Source: Pedobacter sp. WC2423
Lineage (GTDB): Bacteria > Bacteroidota > Bacteroidia > Sphingobacteriales > Sphingobacteriaceae
Direction: 5' to 3'
Length of the DNA: 64,000 bases
Assembly (NCBI RefSeq): GCF_040822065.1
Contig: NZ_CP162005.1
Location: 1,798,001-1,862,000 of the forward strand
The translations under genes were made by a program, and so were the position numbers. Under the pieces are notes generated by a model that was given only the letters and a program-made list of their open reading frames with translations, was not told the DNA's origin and did not search any database. Below, in pieces: positions 8,757 to 18,567 of the stretch (position 1 is its first letter; every line of letters starts with the position of its first letter).

Positions 8757-11700
8757 TTATTTTATGCTCTTTAAGAAGTTTTCAAATGATTTATTTTGTT
8801 TCTTTTCTATATATTCTTTTTTCATCATATCTACCAGGTATGCGTTTTCTTCTACTATAGCATCAGGATTTTCAATAAATATTTCCAGTATTTTTAAATA
8901 GGCCTTCGTAATAAATTCCATATACTGCCCGGAAAATTTGTCAGATTTATATTCTATAGATCCTGATAAAGAGTTTCCGGATATCCTCATAACCATGCTA
9001 TGGTCAAACTTAGAGACTGTGGTATCGGTAGTATAGAGTTTAACCGATTTGATATTGGTAGTTTCAATAAGTTCAGAAAAGTTATATTGATCTTCGTTCA
9101 GCACAAACCTTCCCTGAAATAACTCATTCAGATGAGTTCCTATATTACTTATTATGCTTTCAAGCGAAACATACTGATGTGAAATATCGTCTGTGATATT
9201 TTTATATACATACTGGGCATATTCCGATATTTTGTATTTGGGGTTGATATGGGTTGTTATCGGAATTGTATTAACAAAGAAACCTATTACATTTTCAAAC
9301 TCCTGCTCCGGACGTCCGGCAACCGATGTTCCTAAAGCAATATCCCGTTGCTTTGTAATATAATAAAGCGTAAGATAATAGGAGGAGAGCAAAATAGAAT
9401 AAACCGATATTTTATACTCAACCGAAAGTAATTTCAGATGCTCGTAAAGGTGGTCTTCTACTTTAAAAGTGGTTATGTTTGATTTATTCTGAACTTTACT
9501 GAAAAAATCATAATCTTCAAGGTTTAATAAAAATGTGCTGTTGAGTTTTTCATTCCAGTACCTTTCTCCTTCCTTAATTTTTTCACCCTTATTAAAATCT
9601 TTTTGCCAGTTTACAAAATCCTGATATGAATATTCGCTTTTTTCCTGATCAGGTTCGTTAGTATGATACAGCTTTTTATAGCTGTTGAACCATTCGTGTA
9701 TTAAGATACCCGTAGACCAGCCATCAGTTATAATATGGTGCGCTTTTAAAACTAAAAAATGTTTAGCCGGTGATATGCTATATATTTTTAACCTGGAAAG
9801 AGGTGCTATTTCGAGGTCGAATGCAACATCATTTTCTTTTTCCAGAATTTTTTGCAGCTGGTTCTCATCAATATATTCCCCATGTACAATTTCAACAACA
9901 GGCGCTACCATATGCTGAATCCTCTGCATCGGCCGCTCTCCATCAAATATGAATGATGACCTGAAACTGTCGTACTTATTGAGTATATGCTGATATGAAG
10001 AAACCAGTTTTTCAAGGTTCAGCTCCCCCTCTACTAATAGTCCTGAAGTTATATTATATGCTCTGGATGTATTTTCGTCATGAGAGAGAACCCAAAGTCT
10101 TCTTTGGTTACTTGAAAGCTCAAAAAGTTCTCCTTCTTTCTGGTTTATTTTTACAACTACATTTTCTCTCTGTTTATTTCCGGCCTTCTCAATAAAATCA
10201 GCTATTTCAGCTATCGTTGGATAATGGAAGATATGTTCCAGTCCAAAATCCAAGTTGAATTTCTTCCTGATATAATTAACAAACCTTACTCCTTTAAGGC
10301 TGTTTCCGCCAATTTCAAAAAAATTATCTCTTGTATTGATAAGCTCTTTGTTTAATATCTTAGCCCATACTTCGGCAATCTCACGTTCCAGGTCATTTTG
10401 TGGAATGCTGCTATAATGGGAAGCTATTTCCAGCTGTGGTTTGGGCAACGCTTTACGGTTGACTTTTCCATTCGAACTTAGCGGAATTGCATCGATCGGA
10501 TGGATGATATGCGGAACCATGAAATATGGCAGTTTATTTTTCAGGTACTGTTTTATTTCCTGTTTTTGGTATGCAGCATCAGTTGTAACAATATAGGAAA
10601 CAATCTTTTTTTCCCCTTTTTCGTCCAATAATATATGCGTTACACTATCAATAATTCCTGGAAAGGTATTTACAGCTTTTTCAATCTCACCGAACTCAAT
10701 TCTGTTCCCTAAAATTTTAACCTGATTATCTTCTCTTCCAACATAGATAATATCACCTTCCTCATTTCTGTAAACCAGGTCACCGGTTTTATACGCTTTT
10801 GAATTAGGATTGTTTAGCCTGTAATCTATAAAACTAGCATTCGTTAAGGGCTTATTATTGATATAGCCTCTCGAAACTCCTTTTCCGCTTATTAAAAGTT
10901 CCCCCACTACACCCAAAGGGCATAAATTACCTTTTGGGTCTACAACAAAGCCTAAATTATTCCCAAAGACATTTCCGATTGGAACTTTATCAGAGATACT
11001 CTTTCCGTTAAGATTGTACAGTAATTTACCTATAGTTGTTTCTGTTGGTCCGTAATGGTTTATAATACTGATTCCCTTATTTTTTGACCGGATATTGGTT
11101 ATGATACTACTATTAAGTTCTTCGCCACCGAAAATTATCATTTTAGCAGGGAAATCAATTGTATTTTTATCCTGCACCAACTCTTTCCAATAAGAAGGTA
11201 CAATTTTGAGGCAGTCTACATTTGTATTACTAAAATACTTTTTGATATATTCTACATCTCTCAATTGAGAACGGGTAAAAACATGAAGGGTTTTACCATG
11301 GATTAATGATGAATACAAAACAGTATTACCAAGGTCTGTAGAAATAGTAGACATCATGGCAAATGAGTTATTTTCTGCGATAGATATTTTTGAATCAAGC
11401 CCGTCAAAGTAATCGCTGAGGTTACTGTGGCTGATCATTACTCCCTTTGGATTACCTGTAGATCCTGAAGTATAAATAATATATGCCATTTCATCCTTTT
11501 GTGACCTATTTTTAATTACACTATTCTCTTCTTCCAGAAGTTCTGTTTTCTCTATTTCTAATAAAGGGAGTAATCCGGAAAATCCGGATAGCGTATCCAG
11601 GTCTACTAAAGCTATTTTAGCCTGAACATCTTCAACAATAAACCTTAAACGATCATCCGGAACATCAGGCTCTACAGGAACATATACTGCACCCAATTTC

Positions 11701-14700
11701 ATAATGCTCAAAGCACTGACAATGGCCTTTTCGGGATAAAGGGGCAAACTTACAATCACATTATCTCCGGGACTTATACCACGGCTCCCAAGAATAGAAG
11801 CTATATGATTAACCTTGCCATGTAATTCGCGGTAGGTAAGCTTCACATCACCAAAAACGAGGGCAATATTATCGGGTACCTGTGATGCCTGTGCTTCAAT
11901 CCTATCGATTATGGTTTTGTTTTCCGAATCTGTTACTTTTATATCATTAAATTCAACGATAAGTTGCTGATGTTCTTTTTCAGTAAGGAAATCTATTTCT
12001 TCAATACCTATATCACTGTCTTCACCATCTATTATTAAAGAGATGAGATTTTCAAAATGGTTAAACATTCTATTGATCAGCGGTGCATCATAAATATCTC
12101 TATTATATGTGATATCCAGTTTTATATGTTTTCCTTCATCCGAAAAATTGTATGTTACATCAAATTGAGCTGTTTTTCTGCGATATTCATACTTCTCTAT
12201 CTCTAAATCTTTTATATCATTTTTGGTATTGCCTAACTTTAGCTGACTCTGGTTCTGAAAAACAACCATTACATCAAACAATGCCGACCTGCTTGTATCT
12301 CTCTTAATATTCAGCTTTGTTACAAGTTCATCAAACGGATACATCTGATGTTCGTAAGCAGAGAATAAGGTAGATTTTTCCTTTTGCAATAAACTTTCGA
12401 AAGTATTATTGTCATCCTCCATTACTGTTCTTATCACTAAAGTATTAATGTAAAGCCCTATCTGATTTTCCAGGTCCGGATGTTCCCTTCCTGCTATCGG
12501 AGTTCCGACAATAATATCTTTCTGACCAGAATACCTGTAAAGCAACGCTTTGATACCTGCCATCAGGACCATGAACAGCGTACATTCATGTTTCGCTGAA
12601 TACGTTTTGAGCTTTATTGTAAATTCTTCCGAAAACAGATGACTTATACTGTTTCCATTGTAAGTACGTATTAGCGGACGTGTATTGTAGCTCGGTAATT
12701 CTAATACCGGAAGCTCACCTTCAAATTGCTTTAACCAATATTTTTCTGCAATTTGATACTTTTCGCTTTTGATCTCTTTCTGTAACCATACCGCATAATC
12801 TTTATACTGGATAGACAATTCATTTTCTTCAACCCCATCCTCTTCAATATCTCCCTCTTGAAGAAGTTTGTTGTAATTGCCAACTACTTCTGATATCAAA
12901 ACCTCTGTCGACCAACCATCACCAATAATATGATGCATGGACAGAAGAAATAGATTTTTGTCCTTTTTTTTCTTCAGTAATGTTGCTCTTATTAACGGAG
13001 ATTGTTCTAAATTAAAAGTTTTGGCATTGGCTGCCTGTAAAAACTCTTCTATATCCGCTTCATTCTTTTCAGTAAAGTCGATCACTTCAATTTTAAACCC
13101 AGTCTCTTCTTTCGGAGCAACATACTGACGGATTTCACCCGATATAGTATCCAGCCTGAATGACGTTCTGAGTATTTCATGTCTGTTTATAAAAATACTG
13201 AAGGCTTTTTCAAAATAGCTGACATTAAGATTTCCTTTGAAGGTAACTATAGCTGGCATGTTATATGCCTGCGAACCACCTTCTAATTGACTAAGCACCC
13301 AAAGTCTGTGCTGCGATGGGGTTAACGGGTAATTCTCCTGAATTTCTGATTTTGGTATCGGGGTATAATGTCTACTCCTGAGGCTTTTATTATTGCCTTC
13401 AACAGTAGGGTAAGCAAAGAAATCTTTAAAGGTTATCTGCATACCCAGTTTTTTGTAGATCCTGTTCAGAACCTGGGCCACCATTAAACTATGACCTCCA
13501 AGTTCAAAAAAATTATCTGTAACTCCCACCTGATTTACTCCCAGGACTTCCTGCCATATTTTTCCAAGCTGGTATTCGTTCTCATTGCTCGGAGCTACAT
13601 ACACTCCTCTGATCAAATCTTGCCAAATAACATCAGGCAGTGCCTTACGGTCGGCTTTACCATTGGGAGTTAATGGAATATTCTCCAACTCAACAAAGAA
13701 ACCCGGAACCATATATTCAGGCAGTTTACTTTGCAGATATTCACGGAGTTCAGTTTTATTTACTGTTGATCCCTGATTTGTAGCGTAGTAAGAAACTAAT
13801 ACTTTTTCTCCGTTTACTTCTTTCGCATCAGCAATTACTTGTTTAATAGCCGGACTGAAATGCAATATATTCGTCTCTATTTCGCCAAGTTCTATTCTAT
13901 AGCCCCGTATCTTTAACTGAAAATCATTCCTTCCCAAATATTCTATATTGCCATCTGGTAACCACCTGGCCAAATCTCCGGTATCGTACATCCGGCCTCC
14001 ATCTTCAAAAGGATTTTCTACGAATTTTTCCGATGTCAATTCAGGCTTATTCAAATAGCCCCTAGATAACCCAACGCCTGATATATAGAGTTTACCAGCA
14101 ATTCCGATGGGAACCATAGTCTTTTTTTCATCAAGTATATAGATACGGGTATTGTCTATTGGCTTACCTATAGGGACACTCCCTACAAAATGCTCTTCGA
14201 TACAATCATAAAATGTAACATCAATACTCGCCTCCGTTGGGCCATATAAATTCATCAATGAAACATCTGGCAGTAGTTTATAGAATAATGTTCTCTGCGA
14301 GATTGTTAATGCTTCACCACTAACAAATACCTGGCGAAGGCTAACTAATTGACTGATCAAGTTTGGATCCGTTTCCAGATAATGCAAAAACACCTGTAGC
14401 ATTGATGGTACAAAGTGGATTACCGTCACCTTATTATTAACGATATTATCAATAAGCGCTGAAGGATTCTTTTCTGAACCTGGTGTTAAAACAGAAACTC
14501 TGGCACCATAAAGCGCCCACCAGATCAATTCCCATACAGATACATCAAAGGAATAGGTAGTTTTTTGTATCAAAGTATCCCAGGAGTTGAGAGAATAAGC
14601 TTTCTGCATCCATTGTAAACGGTTGATCAGAGAATTATTCTCTATCATGGCGCCCTTCGGACGGCCAGTTGTACCAGAAGTATAAATAACATAAGCGAGG

Positions 14701-15806
14701 CTTTCGGGTGCACTTATAACAGAAAGGTTTTCTTTGGTATAAGCTTCTTTTTCTGATTCAAATTTCAGCAGGAATTCTGCGTCTATTGTAACTTTGGCTT
14801 TTGCATCCTGCGCTATATAATCTATTCTATCCTGAGGGTATTCGGGATCTATGGGTACATAAGCTGCTCCGCTCTTCAGAATACCCAGAATCGCGATCAG
14901 CATATTCGGGCTCCTCTTTAATTTTATTGCAACCAGATCATTTGCCTTAATATGATAATTTTTCCGGAGGTATCCACCAAGCTGATTTGCTGCTTCGTTA
15001 AGCTCGCTGTAGCTAAGCTCCAGGCCTTCGAAAAGAATAGCCTTATCATCACCGCTTTTTTCTACCTGCTCTTCAAACAACTCAACAATAGTCTTATTGC
15101 CGGAATATTCAACCGCTGTTGAATTGAATTTAAGAAGGCGTTCCTTTTCCCAATCCGTAACGAAAGAATATAAACATAGCTGACTATTTAGTAGCAATGT
15201 ATAATGGGAAAGAATATTTGCGATATTGCTGAGTAAACTTTCAATAATACATTCCAGAAGTACAGGCTGATAATAACATGTTAAAACTATGCTGTCTTCT
15301 GTTTCCTCATATAATAAAGATATATCATCTTTTAAAACTGCTGTTTTTTGCCCAAATTGAATTGAAAAATTAGAAAACAATTCAAGATTCAATTCTAACG
15401 TATTATAATTTTTATGAGAAAAAGCTTCTTTAGTCTCAGAAGCAGTGTACTGCAACAGGTCTTTAAATGTTCCTGTATTATTACCCTCAATTTCCAGCAA
15501 TAAACATTTATCCAAATCAATTTGGTGAGATGGATATACTTTAATTACACCTTGATAATTTTCAAAATAATTATTGATAATGAACGAAAAAACAGAAGAA
15601 ACAATTGAAAATTTTGACAGAAAATTATTTTTTGAAATTTTTATAAAACTTTCAAGTTGCTGTTTTGAAATTTCTTTTTTAACATATTCAACTTCCCCTT
15701 TTGAGAAAATAACTTTTTCTTTGTTTTTAGTTTTGTTCTGCCAAAAAATATTGGATAAAATCTCTATCTCGTTCATTAAATTAAAAGGTGTATTCAAATT
15801 AAGCAT
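8757..15806 (-). CDS. NRPS, half C-A(Ser)-PCP-C-A(Asp)-PCP-C
   Basis: The first large gene of the operon encodes 2349 aa. Residues about 60-235 resemble only the C-terminal lobe of a condensation domain. A1 (about 245-725; A3 YTSGTTGRPKG) gives specificity residues DVWHFSLIDK, a Ser-type code. PCP1 has its Ser in LGGHSL (S773). C1 (820-1270) has HHIIGDG at 958-964. A2 (1300-1790; A3 YTSGSTGNPKG) gives DLTKIGHIGK, an Asp-type code. PCP2 has its Ser in IGGNSL (S1836). C2 (1893-2340) has HHIITDG at 2023-2029, and the protein ends there, so it passes Ser-Asp to the next subunit. No epimerisation or thioesterase domain is seen. The half C domain suggests an initiation module or a docking relic. 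Start chosen at the ATG before LNLNTPFNLMNEIE; an in-frame ATG 10 codons on is possible. Confidence 0.95.
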   Translation of the reverse strand: MLNLNTPFNLMNEIEILSNIFWQNKTKNKEKVIFSKGEVEYVKKEISKQQLESFIKISKNNFLSKFSIVSSVFSFIINNYFENYQGVIKVYPSHQIDLDKCLLLEIEGNNTGTFKDLLQYTASETKEAFSHKNYNTLELNLELFSNFSIQFGQKTAVLKDDISLLYEETEDSIVLTCYYQPVLLECIIESLLSNIANILSHYTLLLNSQLCLYSFVTDWEKERLLKFNSTAVEYSGNKTIVELFEEQVEKSGDDKAILFEGLELSYSELNEAANQLGGYLRKNYHIKANDLVAIKLKRSPNMLIAILGILKSGAAYVPIDPEYPQDRIDYIAQDAKAKVTIDAEFLLKFESEKEAYTKENLSVISAPESLAYVIYTSGTTGRPKGAMIENNSLINRLQWMQKAYSLNSWDTLIQKTTYSFDVSVWELIWWALYGARVSVLTPGSEKNPSALIDNIVNNKVTVIHFVPSMLQVFLHYLETDPNLISQLVSLRQVFVSGEALTISQRTLFYKLLPDVSLMNLYGPTEASIDVTFYDCIEEHFVGSVPIGKPIDNTRIYILDEKKTMVPIGIAGKLYISGVGLSRGYLNKPELTSEKFVENPFEDGGRMYDTGDLARWLPDGNIEYLGRNDFQLKIRGYRIELGEIETNILHFSPAIKQVIADAKEVNGEKVLVSYYATNQGSTVNKTELREYLQSKLPEYMVPGFFVELENIPLTPNGKADRKALPDVIWQDLIRGVYVAPSNENEYQLGKIWQEVLGVNQVGVTDNFFELGGHSLMVAQVLNRIYKKLGMQITFKDFFAYPTVEGNNKSLRSRHYTPIPKSEIQENYPLTPSQHRLWVLSQLEGGSQAYNMPAIVTFKGNLNVSYFEKAFSIFINRHEILRTSFRLDTISGEIRQYVAPKEETGFKIEVIDFTEKNEADIEEFLQAANAKTFNLEQSPLIRATLLKKKKDKNLFLLSMHHIIGDGWSTEVLISEVVGNYNKLLQEGDIEEDGVEENELSIQYKDYAVWLQKEIKSEKYQIAEKYWLKQFEGELPVLELPSYNTRPLIRTYNGNSISHLFSEEFTIKLKTYSAKHECTLFMVLMAGIKALLYRYSGQKDIIVGTPIAGREHPDLENQIGLYINTLVIRTVMEDDNNTFESLLQKEKSTLFSAYEHQMYPFDELVTKLNIKRDTSRSALFDVMVVFQNQSQLKLGNTKNDIKDLEIEKYEYRRKTAQFDVTYNFSDEGKHIKLDITYNRDIYDAPLINRMFNHFENLISLIIDGEDSDIGIEEIDFLTEKEHQQLIVEFNDIKVTDSENKTIIDRIEAQASQVPDNIALVFGDVKLTYRELHGKVNHIASILGSRGISPGDNVIVSLPLYPEKAIVSALSIMKLGAVYVPVEPDVPDDRLRFIVEDVQAKIALVDLDTLSGFSGLLPLLEIEKTELLEEENSVIKNRSQKDEMAYIIYTSGSTGNPKGVMISHSNLSDYFDGLDSKISIAENNSFAMMSTISTDLGNTVLYSSLIHGKTLHVFTRSQLRDVEYIKKYFSNTNVDCLKIVPSYWKELVQDKNTIDFPAKMIIFGGEELNSSIITNIRSKNKGISIINHYGPTETTIGKLLYNLNGKSISDKVPIGNVFGNNLGFVVDPKGNLCPLGVVGELLISGKGVSRGYINNKPLTNASFIDYRLNNPNSKAYKTGDLVYRNEEGDIIYVGREDNQVKILGNRIEFGEIEKAVNTFPGIIDSVTHILLDEKGEKKIVSYIVTTDAAYQKQEIKQYLKNKLPYFMVPHIIHPIDAIPLSSNGKVNRKALPKPQLEIASHYSSIPQNDLEREIAEVWAKILNKELINTRDNFFEIGGNSLKGVRFVNYIRKKFNLDFGLEHIFHYPTIAEIADFIEKAGNKQRENVVVKINQKEGELFELSSNQRRLWVLSHDENTSRAYNITSGLLVEGELNLEKLVSSYQHILNKYDSFRSSFIFDGERPMQRIQHMVAPVVEIVHGEYIDENQLQKILEKENDVAFDLEIAPLSRLKIYSISPAKHFLVLKAHHIITDGWSTGILIHEWFNSYKKLYHTNEPDQEKSEYSYQDFVNWQKDFNKGEKIKEGERYWNEKLNSTFLLNLEDYDFFSKVQNKSNITTFKVEDHLYEHLKLLSVEYKISVYSILLSSYYLTLYYITKQRDIALGTSVAGRPEQEFENVIGFFVNTIPITTHINPKYKISEYAQYVYKNITDDISHQYVSLESIISNIGTHLNELFQGRFVLNEDQYNFSELIETTNIKSVKLYTTDTTVSKFDHSMVMRISGNSLSGSIEYKSDKFSGQYMEFITKAYLKILEIFIENPDAIVEENAYLVDMMKKEYIEKKQNKSFENFLKSIK

Positions 15807-15832
15807 TGCAATATAGTTTGATCCTCATCTGG

Positions 15833-15969
15833 CTAGTTCCAAGGGCACAATTTAAAGCCCTGGCGTATCACTATATTGATTGTGGGTACCTGTGGTGTTA
15901 TTTCAAACAACTGTCTTCATCAAGCCAGACAATTATTTCCATGTCGATTTTAAGAGCTTTTATTTTCAT
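15833..15969 (-). pseudogene. lanthipeptide-leader-like precursor remnant
   Basis: An ATG opens a 23-codon frame (stop at 15898) whose product contains LKIDMEIIVWLDEDS. This resembles the leader of Bacteroidota class I lanthipeptide/'natural product precursor' genes (a pattern like LKLxKxTIxxLDxxSLxxVxGG). A one-base shift near 15912 would extend it to a stop at 15833, with a core holding one Cys and one Thr, and no GG site is seen. It begins 45 nt after the HTH relic, a pairing commonly seen in such loci, and ends 26 nt before the NRPS start codon. No dehydratase or cyclase gene is in the window. The leader likeness is my own pattern reading and is tentative. Confidence 0.4.
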
Positions 15970-16014
15970 GATTAAGTTGTTTAATTTATTAATATTTAAT
16001 TTATAGCAGCCTAA

Positions 16015-16168
16015 CTATACTCCCATAGCTTTGAGCTCTTTAATATCCTTTAAAATTTTGCTTCTGCTGATTTCTAATTTCTCAGAAAATTCATCGGGAG
16101 TTCCGGTAGCTTTTCTGCTGATCGTAATAAATCGTTAAAAGTTGGTCAATATATTTAACGATACTCAT
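16015..16168 (-). pseudogene. frameshifted small HTH regulator
   Basis: An ATG at 16168 opens MSIVKYIDQLLTIYY. After a one-base shift the frame continues with KATGTPDEFSEKLEISRSK and ends in DIKELKAMGV at a stop. The TGTPxEFxxKLxISR pattern followed by a LKELGAP-like helix is typical of small Bacteroidota HTH proteins encoded beside lanthipeptide-type precursor genes. Intact members usually have a further C-terminal stretch, so this copy is both frameshifted and short. It is oriented with the NRPS operon. Confidence 0.55.
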
Positions 16169-16548
16169 TAGTCAGGTAAATATCCGGCGCCGTTTGCTAT
16201 TAACAAATATTACAAACATTAATTACAAAAACAAATTACCTACTCATTTATGATAAAAAAAAGTTAATAAATTCATTTTAAACAAACTCTTCATGATAAT
16301 ATAAAAACTAATATGATAATAAAAAAAACAGAGATCTTTTTTGGAAGGTGACTCTATATTTCTTTATAGAAATAAAAAGCAATATGATTTACTAAACAGA
16401 TTTTAGTAAATCGGATTTATAAAAAATATAAATTTTAGTTGTAAAGCAACATCTATAAATGAAAATCAGAAGCAGATTCATTTATTTAATTATTTTACCT
16501 CCAGGATTTACCCGATAAAATGCGTTAAAAACGCATTTTAGTTACCAT
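16169..16548. other. AT-rich non-coding stretch with small inverted repeats
   Basis: I see no gene here. It holds an 11-bp inverted repeat with a 5-nt loop (16386-16412) and a perfect 11-bp stem with a 3-nt loop at 16516-16540 that could end transcription. On the minus strand near 16205-16225 there is a TTTG-rich stretch resembling a Bacteroidota promoter, but its spacing deviates from TAnnTTTG. The promoter of the NRPS operon is probably in this interval. Confidence 0.4.
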
Positions 16549-16689
16549 ATGAAATTAAGTGTCATAGAATTGAAGTTGCCTGATGAAGCATTTTCCAGAA
16601 GGGTCCAAATTTTCACAAAAGTTTTCTGTCTGAAATACAGACGTATTAAGCACAAGTTAATGACTAAAAAGGGTTGCCTTGAGGAATAG
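16549..16689 (+). CDS. small ORF of unknown function
   Basis: An ATG-initiated frame of 46 codons begins MKLSVIELKLPDEAFSRR and ends KKGCLEE. The product is basic with no membrane segment. I do not recognise it. It sits between a hairpin and the IS21 relic, so it may be a fragment of a mobile-element gene or a chance frame. Confidence 0.2.
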   Translation: MKLSVIELKLPDEAFSRRVQIFTKVFCLKYRRIKHKLMTKKGCLEE

Positions 16690-16735
16690 GAAAAAATTAT
16701 CTTATAAATGGCAAATCTGGATTAATTCAAAAAAA

Positions 16736-17005
16736 TCAAGTATAATATACTTTTTGACAGGAAAGCCGACGGTGGATCAAAAGAGCCGTTAAACCATCTT
16801 CAAAATATTCATTGATAAGATCCTTATACCCATCAAGGGTCTTGGTTCTCACCTGTTCATCTGCGCGGTCCTTGCCATTATCCAATGCCGCCTTGATTCT
16901 GGAGATGGTCTTACGACACATCCCTAAATCTTTTGCGATCTCCCTGATTGATTTACCCTGGGATAATAATGTTTTTACGGTGTAATACATAGCCACTTGA
17001 TACAT
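16736..17005 (-). pseudogene. istA: IS21-family transposase IstA, N-terminal fragment
   Basis: The 89-aa product starts MYQVAMYYTVKTLLSQGKS and carries the helix-turn-helix IREIAKDLGMCRKTISRIKA at about 20-40, the N-terminal DNA-binding part of Bacteroidota IS21 IstA proteins. Full-length IstA proteins are several times longer, with a DDE integrase core. Here a stop comes after LLIHRRLSCQKV, and no IstB partner follows. It is therefore a truncated relic. Confidence 0.75.
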
Positions 17006-17009
17006 AAGC

Positions 17010-17096
17010 GTCAGGATTTGTATCCTGACAAGTTAATAGATCAATATTAAGTGGTGGCATTTTAATGAGAACAGGTGGCAACATTTTAATGAGAAC
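17010..17096. repeat. IS21-type terminal repeats
   Basis: Just upstream of the istA fragment lies an 8-bp inverted repeat around TTGT (17010-17029). Next come two near-identical direct copies of GTGGCA..ATTTTAATGAGAAC at 17054-17074 and 17075-17096. IS21 elements carry several short repeats at each end as transposase-binding sites, so this is probably the surviving terminus. Only one end is seen. Confidence 0.5.
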
Positions 17097-17233
17097 TAAC
17101 ATCGAGTAAGGAAAGACGGTTAAATTGAATCACCGAATGGCATATAATTTATTACTGTACAGGTTGTTAAAAACTGTAAATCTTTTATCTTTTAGGAGCA
17201 AAACTACATTTGTTCAACTAAAATCGAGAGATT

Positions 17234-17661
17234 ATGAAGACCAATTTTAGCCTGGGTTTCTATTTGAAAAAGCAAAAGAACTATGTGAGTAGAAATGTGC
17301 CGATCTACATGAGGATTACCGCAGAGGGAAATCGTGCAGAGATTGCCATCAATCGGGATTGCGATCTTAAGCGATGGAATGCCAAGGGCGGCCGAGCCAT
17401 CGGTTCAAATGAAAAAATCAAGTTGTTGAACACCCATCTTGACTAATTGCAGAATGCCATTTATTATGCCCATCAACGTGTTTTCGATATGGGGTTGCCG
17501 ATTACAGCAGATGCAATTAATCCAGTTACCTTGGTACGCTCACCAATTCCTATACCTTATTGGAGGCCGTTGTAAACCATAATTTAAAGATGGAACAGCT
17601 TGTAGGTAAAGATTATGTACATGGCACATTGAACAGTTACAGGGTTCTGGAAACACCTTAA
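17234..17661 (+). pseudogene. tyrosine recombinase (integrase), broken
   Basis: The first 70 codons (MKTNFSLGFYLKKQKNYV...) are the N-terminal arm-DNA-binding domain of a Bacteroidota mobilisable-element integrase. A TAA follows HLD, after which the same frame continues LQNAIYYAHQRVFDMGLPIT, the usual family sequence. A frame change then leads into LLEAVVNHNLKMEQLVGKDY, the start of the SAM-like core-binding domain, and the similarity ends at a stop at 17661. The catalytic domain with its R-H-R-Y residues is absent. It is a dead integrase, consistent with an old integrative element. Confidence 0.8.
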
Positions 17662-17783
17662 GGTTTTTATCCCTAAGCAGCGTTGGCCAAACACATACTC
17701 AACTCTCCACAATTTCAAAAATTTAGACTACTGAGTCAGCAGTGTAAAGGCTATTTATACCGAAATTTGCTCATGGTAGAGTC

Positions 17784-18209
17784 TTAACTCCTTGTATCGT
17801 GAGTTTCCTCGTACTTATGTATAACACTATAAAAACGCATCCTCGCTTCTTGGTCTTCCTCGACTATATGTGTTTGATAAGATCCATATTTGTACTTGAC
17901 ATATAAGAGTATTTCTGTATGCCAACCAGCCACTGTCAGCTCTCTGATCATCTCAACTAATAATGTACCCCATTCATCTGCGTTTGGAAAACACCTGTAA
18001 TTTTTCAGAATGTAAAGCTTGATCTGCTCATCATTCTCCAAATATTTCGGATAACTTATTAATGCTAATTGTCCTTGTATCTGAGCTTCCAGTTTAGCCT
18101 TATTTTTATGTTTCATTTTATACCAAACTTGCTCAAAGCGGCCATTGACAATACAAATAATTATCAGGAGGATAGATAACAAGAACAAGCCAGTTAATAT
18201 TGAAATCAT
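17784..18209 (-). CDS. hypothetical single-pass membrane protein
   Basis: The 141-aa protein opens with a hydrophobic segment (about residues 2-22, rich in Ile and Leu). A basic stretch KMKHKNKAKLEAQ and a soluble C-terminal domain of about 110 residues follow, without a motif I recognise. It stands alone between the integrase relic and HigBA, so it may be accessory cargo. Confidence 0.55.
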   Translation of the reverse strand: MISILTGLFLLSILLIIICIVNGRFEQVWYKMKHKNKAKLEAQIQGQLALISYPKYLENDEQIKLYILKNYRCFPNADEWGTLLVEMIRELTVAGWHTEILLYVKYKYGSYQTHIVEEDQEARMRFYSVIHKYEETHDTRS

Positions 18210-18543
18210 TTGATGTTTTTATTGCATTTTAGCAAACAGGTAATCTTGTTGAATATACCTTAGTATTTTTGCTCCTAAACTAATACTTCAGCGTGACAGT
18301 TACAAATTATCTACTCAATACCTGATATTAGATCGTTTTGATCACCTTTTCAATTTCTTTGATTGATTCCTGATTCTTAGAAATCTGATCTTTATCTCCC
18401 ATGTTGTGTTTCTTCTGATCAAATTGTCACGCATTTTCTCTGCTAAGTTAGCATTTGAAATAAGAAGTCTTATATCAAATTTATCCGTATACATATATAA
18501 ATTTGAAAAAGAAATTAACAACACAAAATGTTACCGTTTTGGG

Positions 18544-18563
18544 AACAAATTAGTATATTTGTT
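18544..18563 (+). promoter_or_regulatory. HigBA operator/promoter
   Basis: A perfect inverted repeat with 7-bp arms and a 6-nt spacer reads AACAAAT, spacer, ATTTGTT. It contains TATATTTG, which fits the Bacteroidota -7 consensus TAnnTTTG, and ends 4 nt before the higB ATG. I found no well-spaced -33 TTTG. HigA-type antitoxins usually bind such palindromes and repress their own operon, so this is the likely operator. Confidence 0.55.
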
Positions 18564-18567
18564 AAAT

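Noticed and set aside
17041-17100. CRISPR-like repeats
   Set aside because: Only two short copies exist with no spacers of regular size and no cas genes; IS21 ends explain them better.
18406-18567. Upstream extension of the higB gene
   Set aside because: It would pass through the palindromic operator and exceed the family's length; the ATG at 18568 is better.
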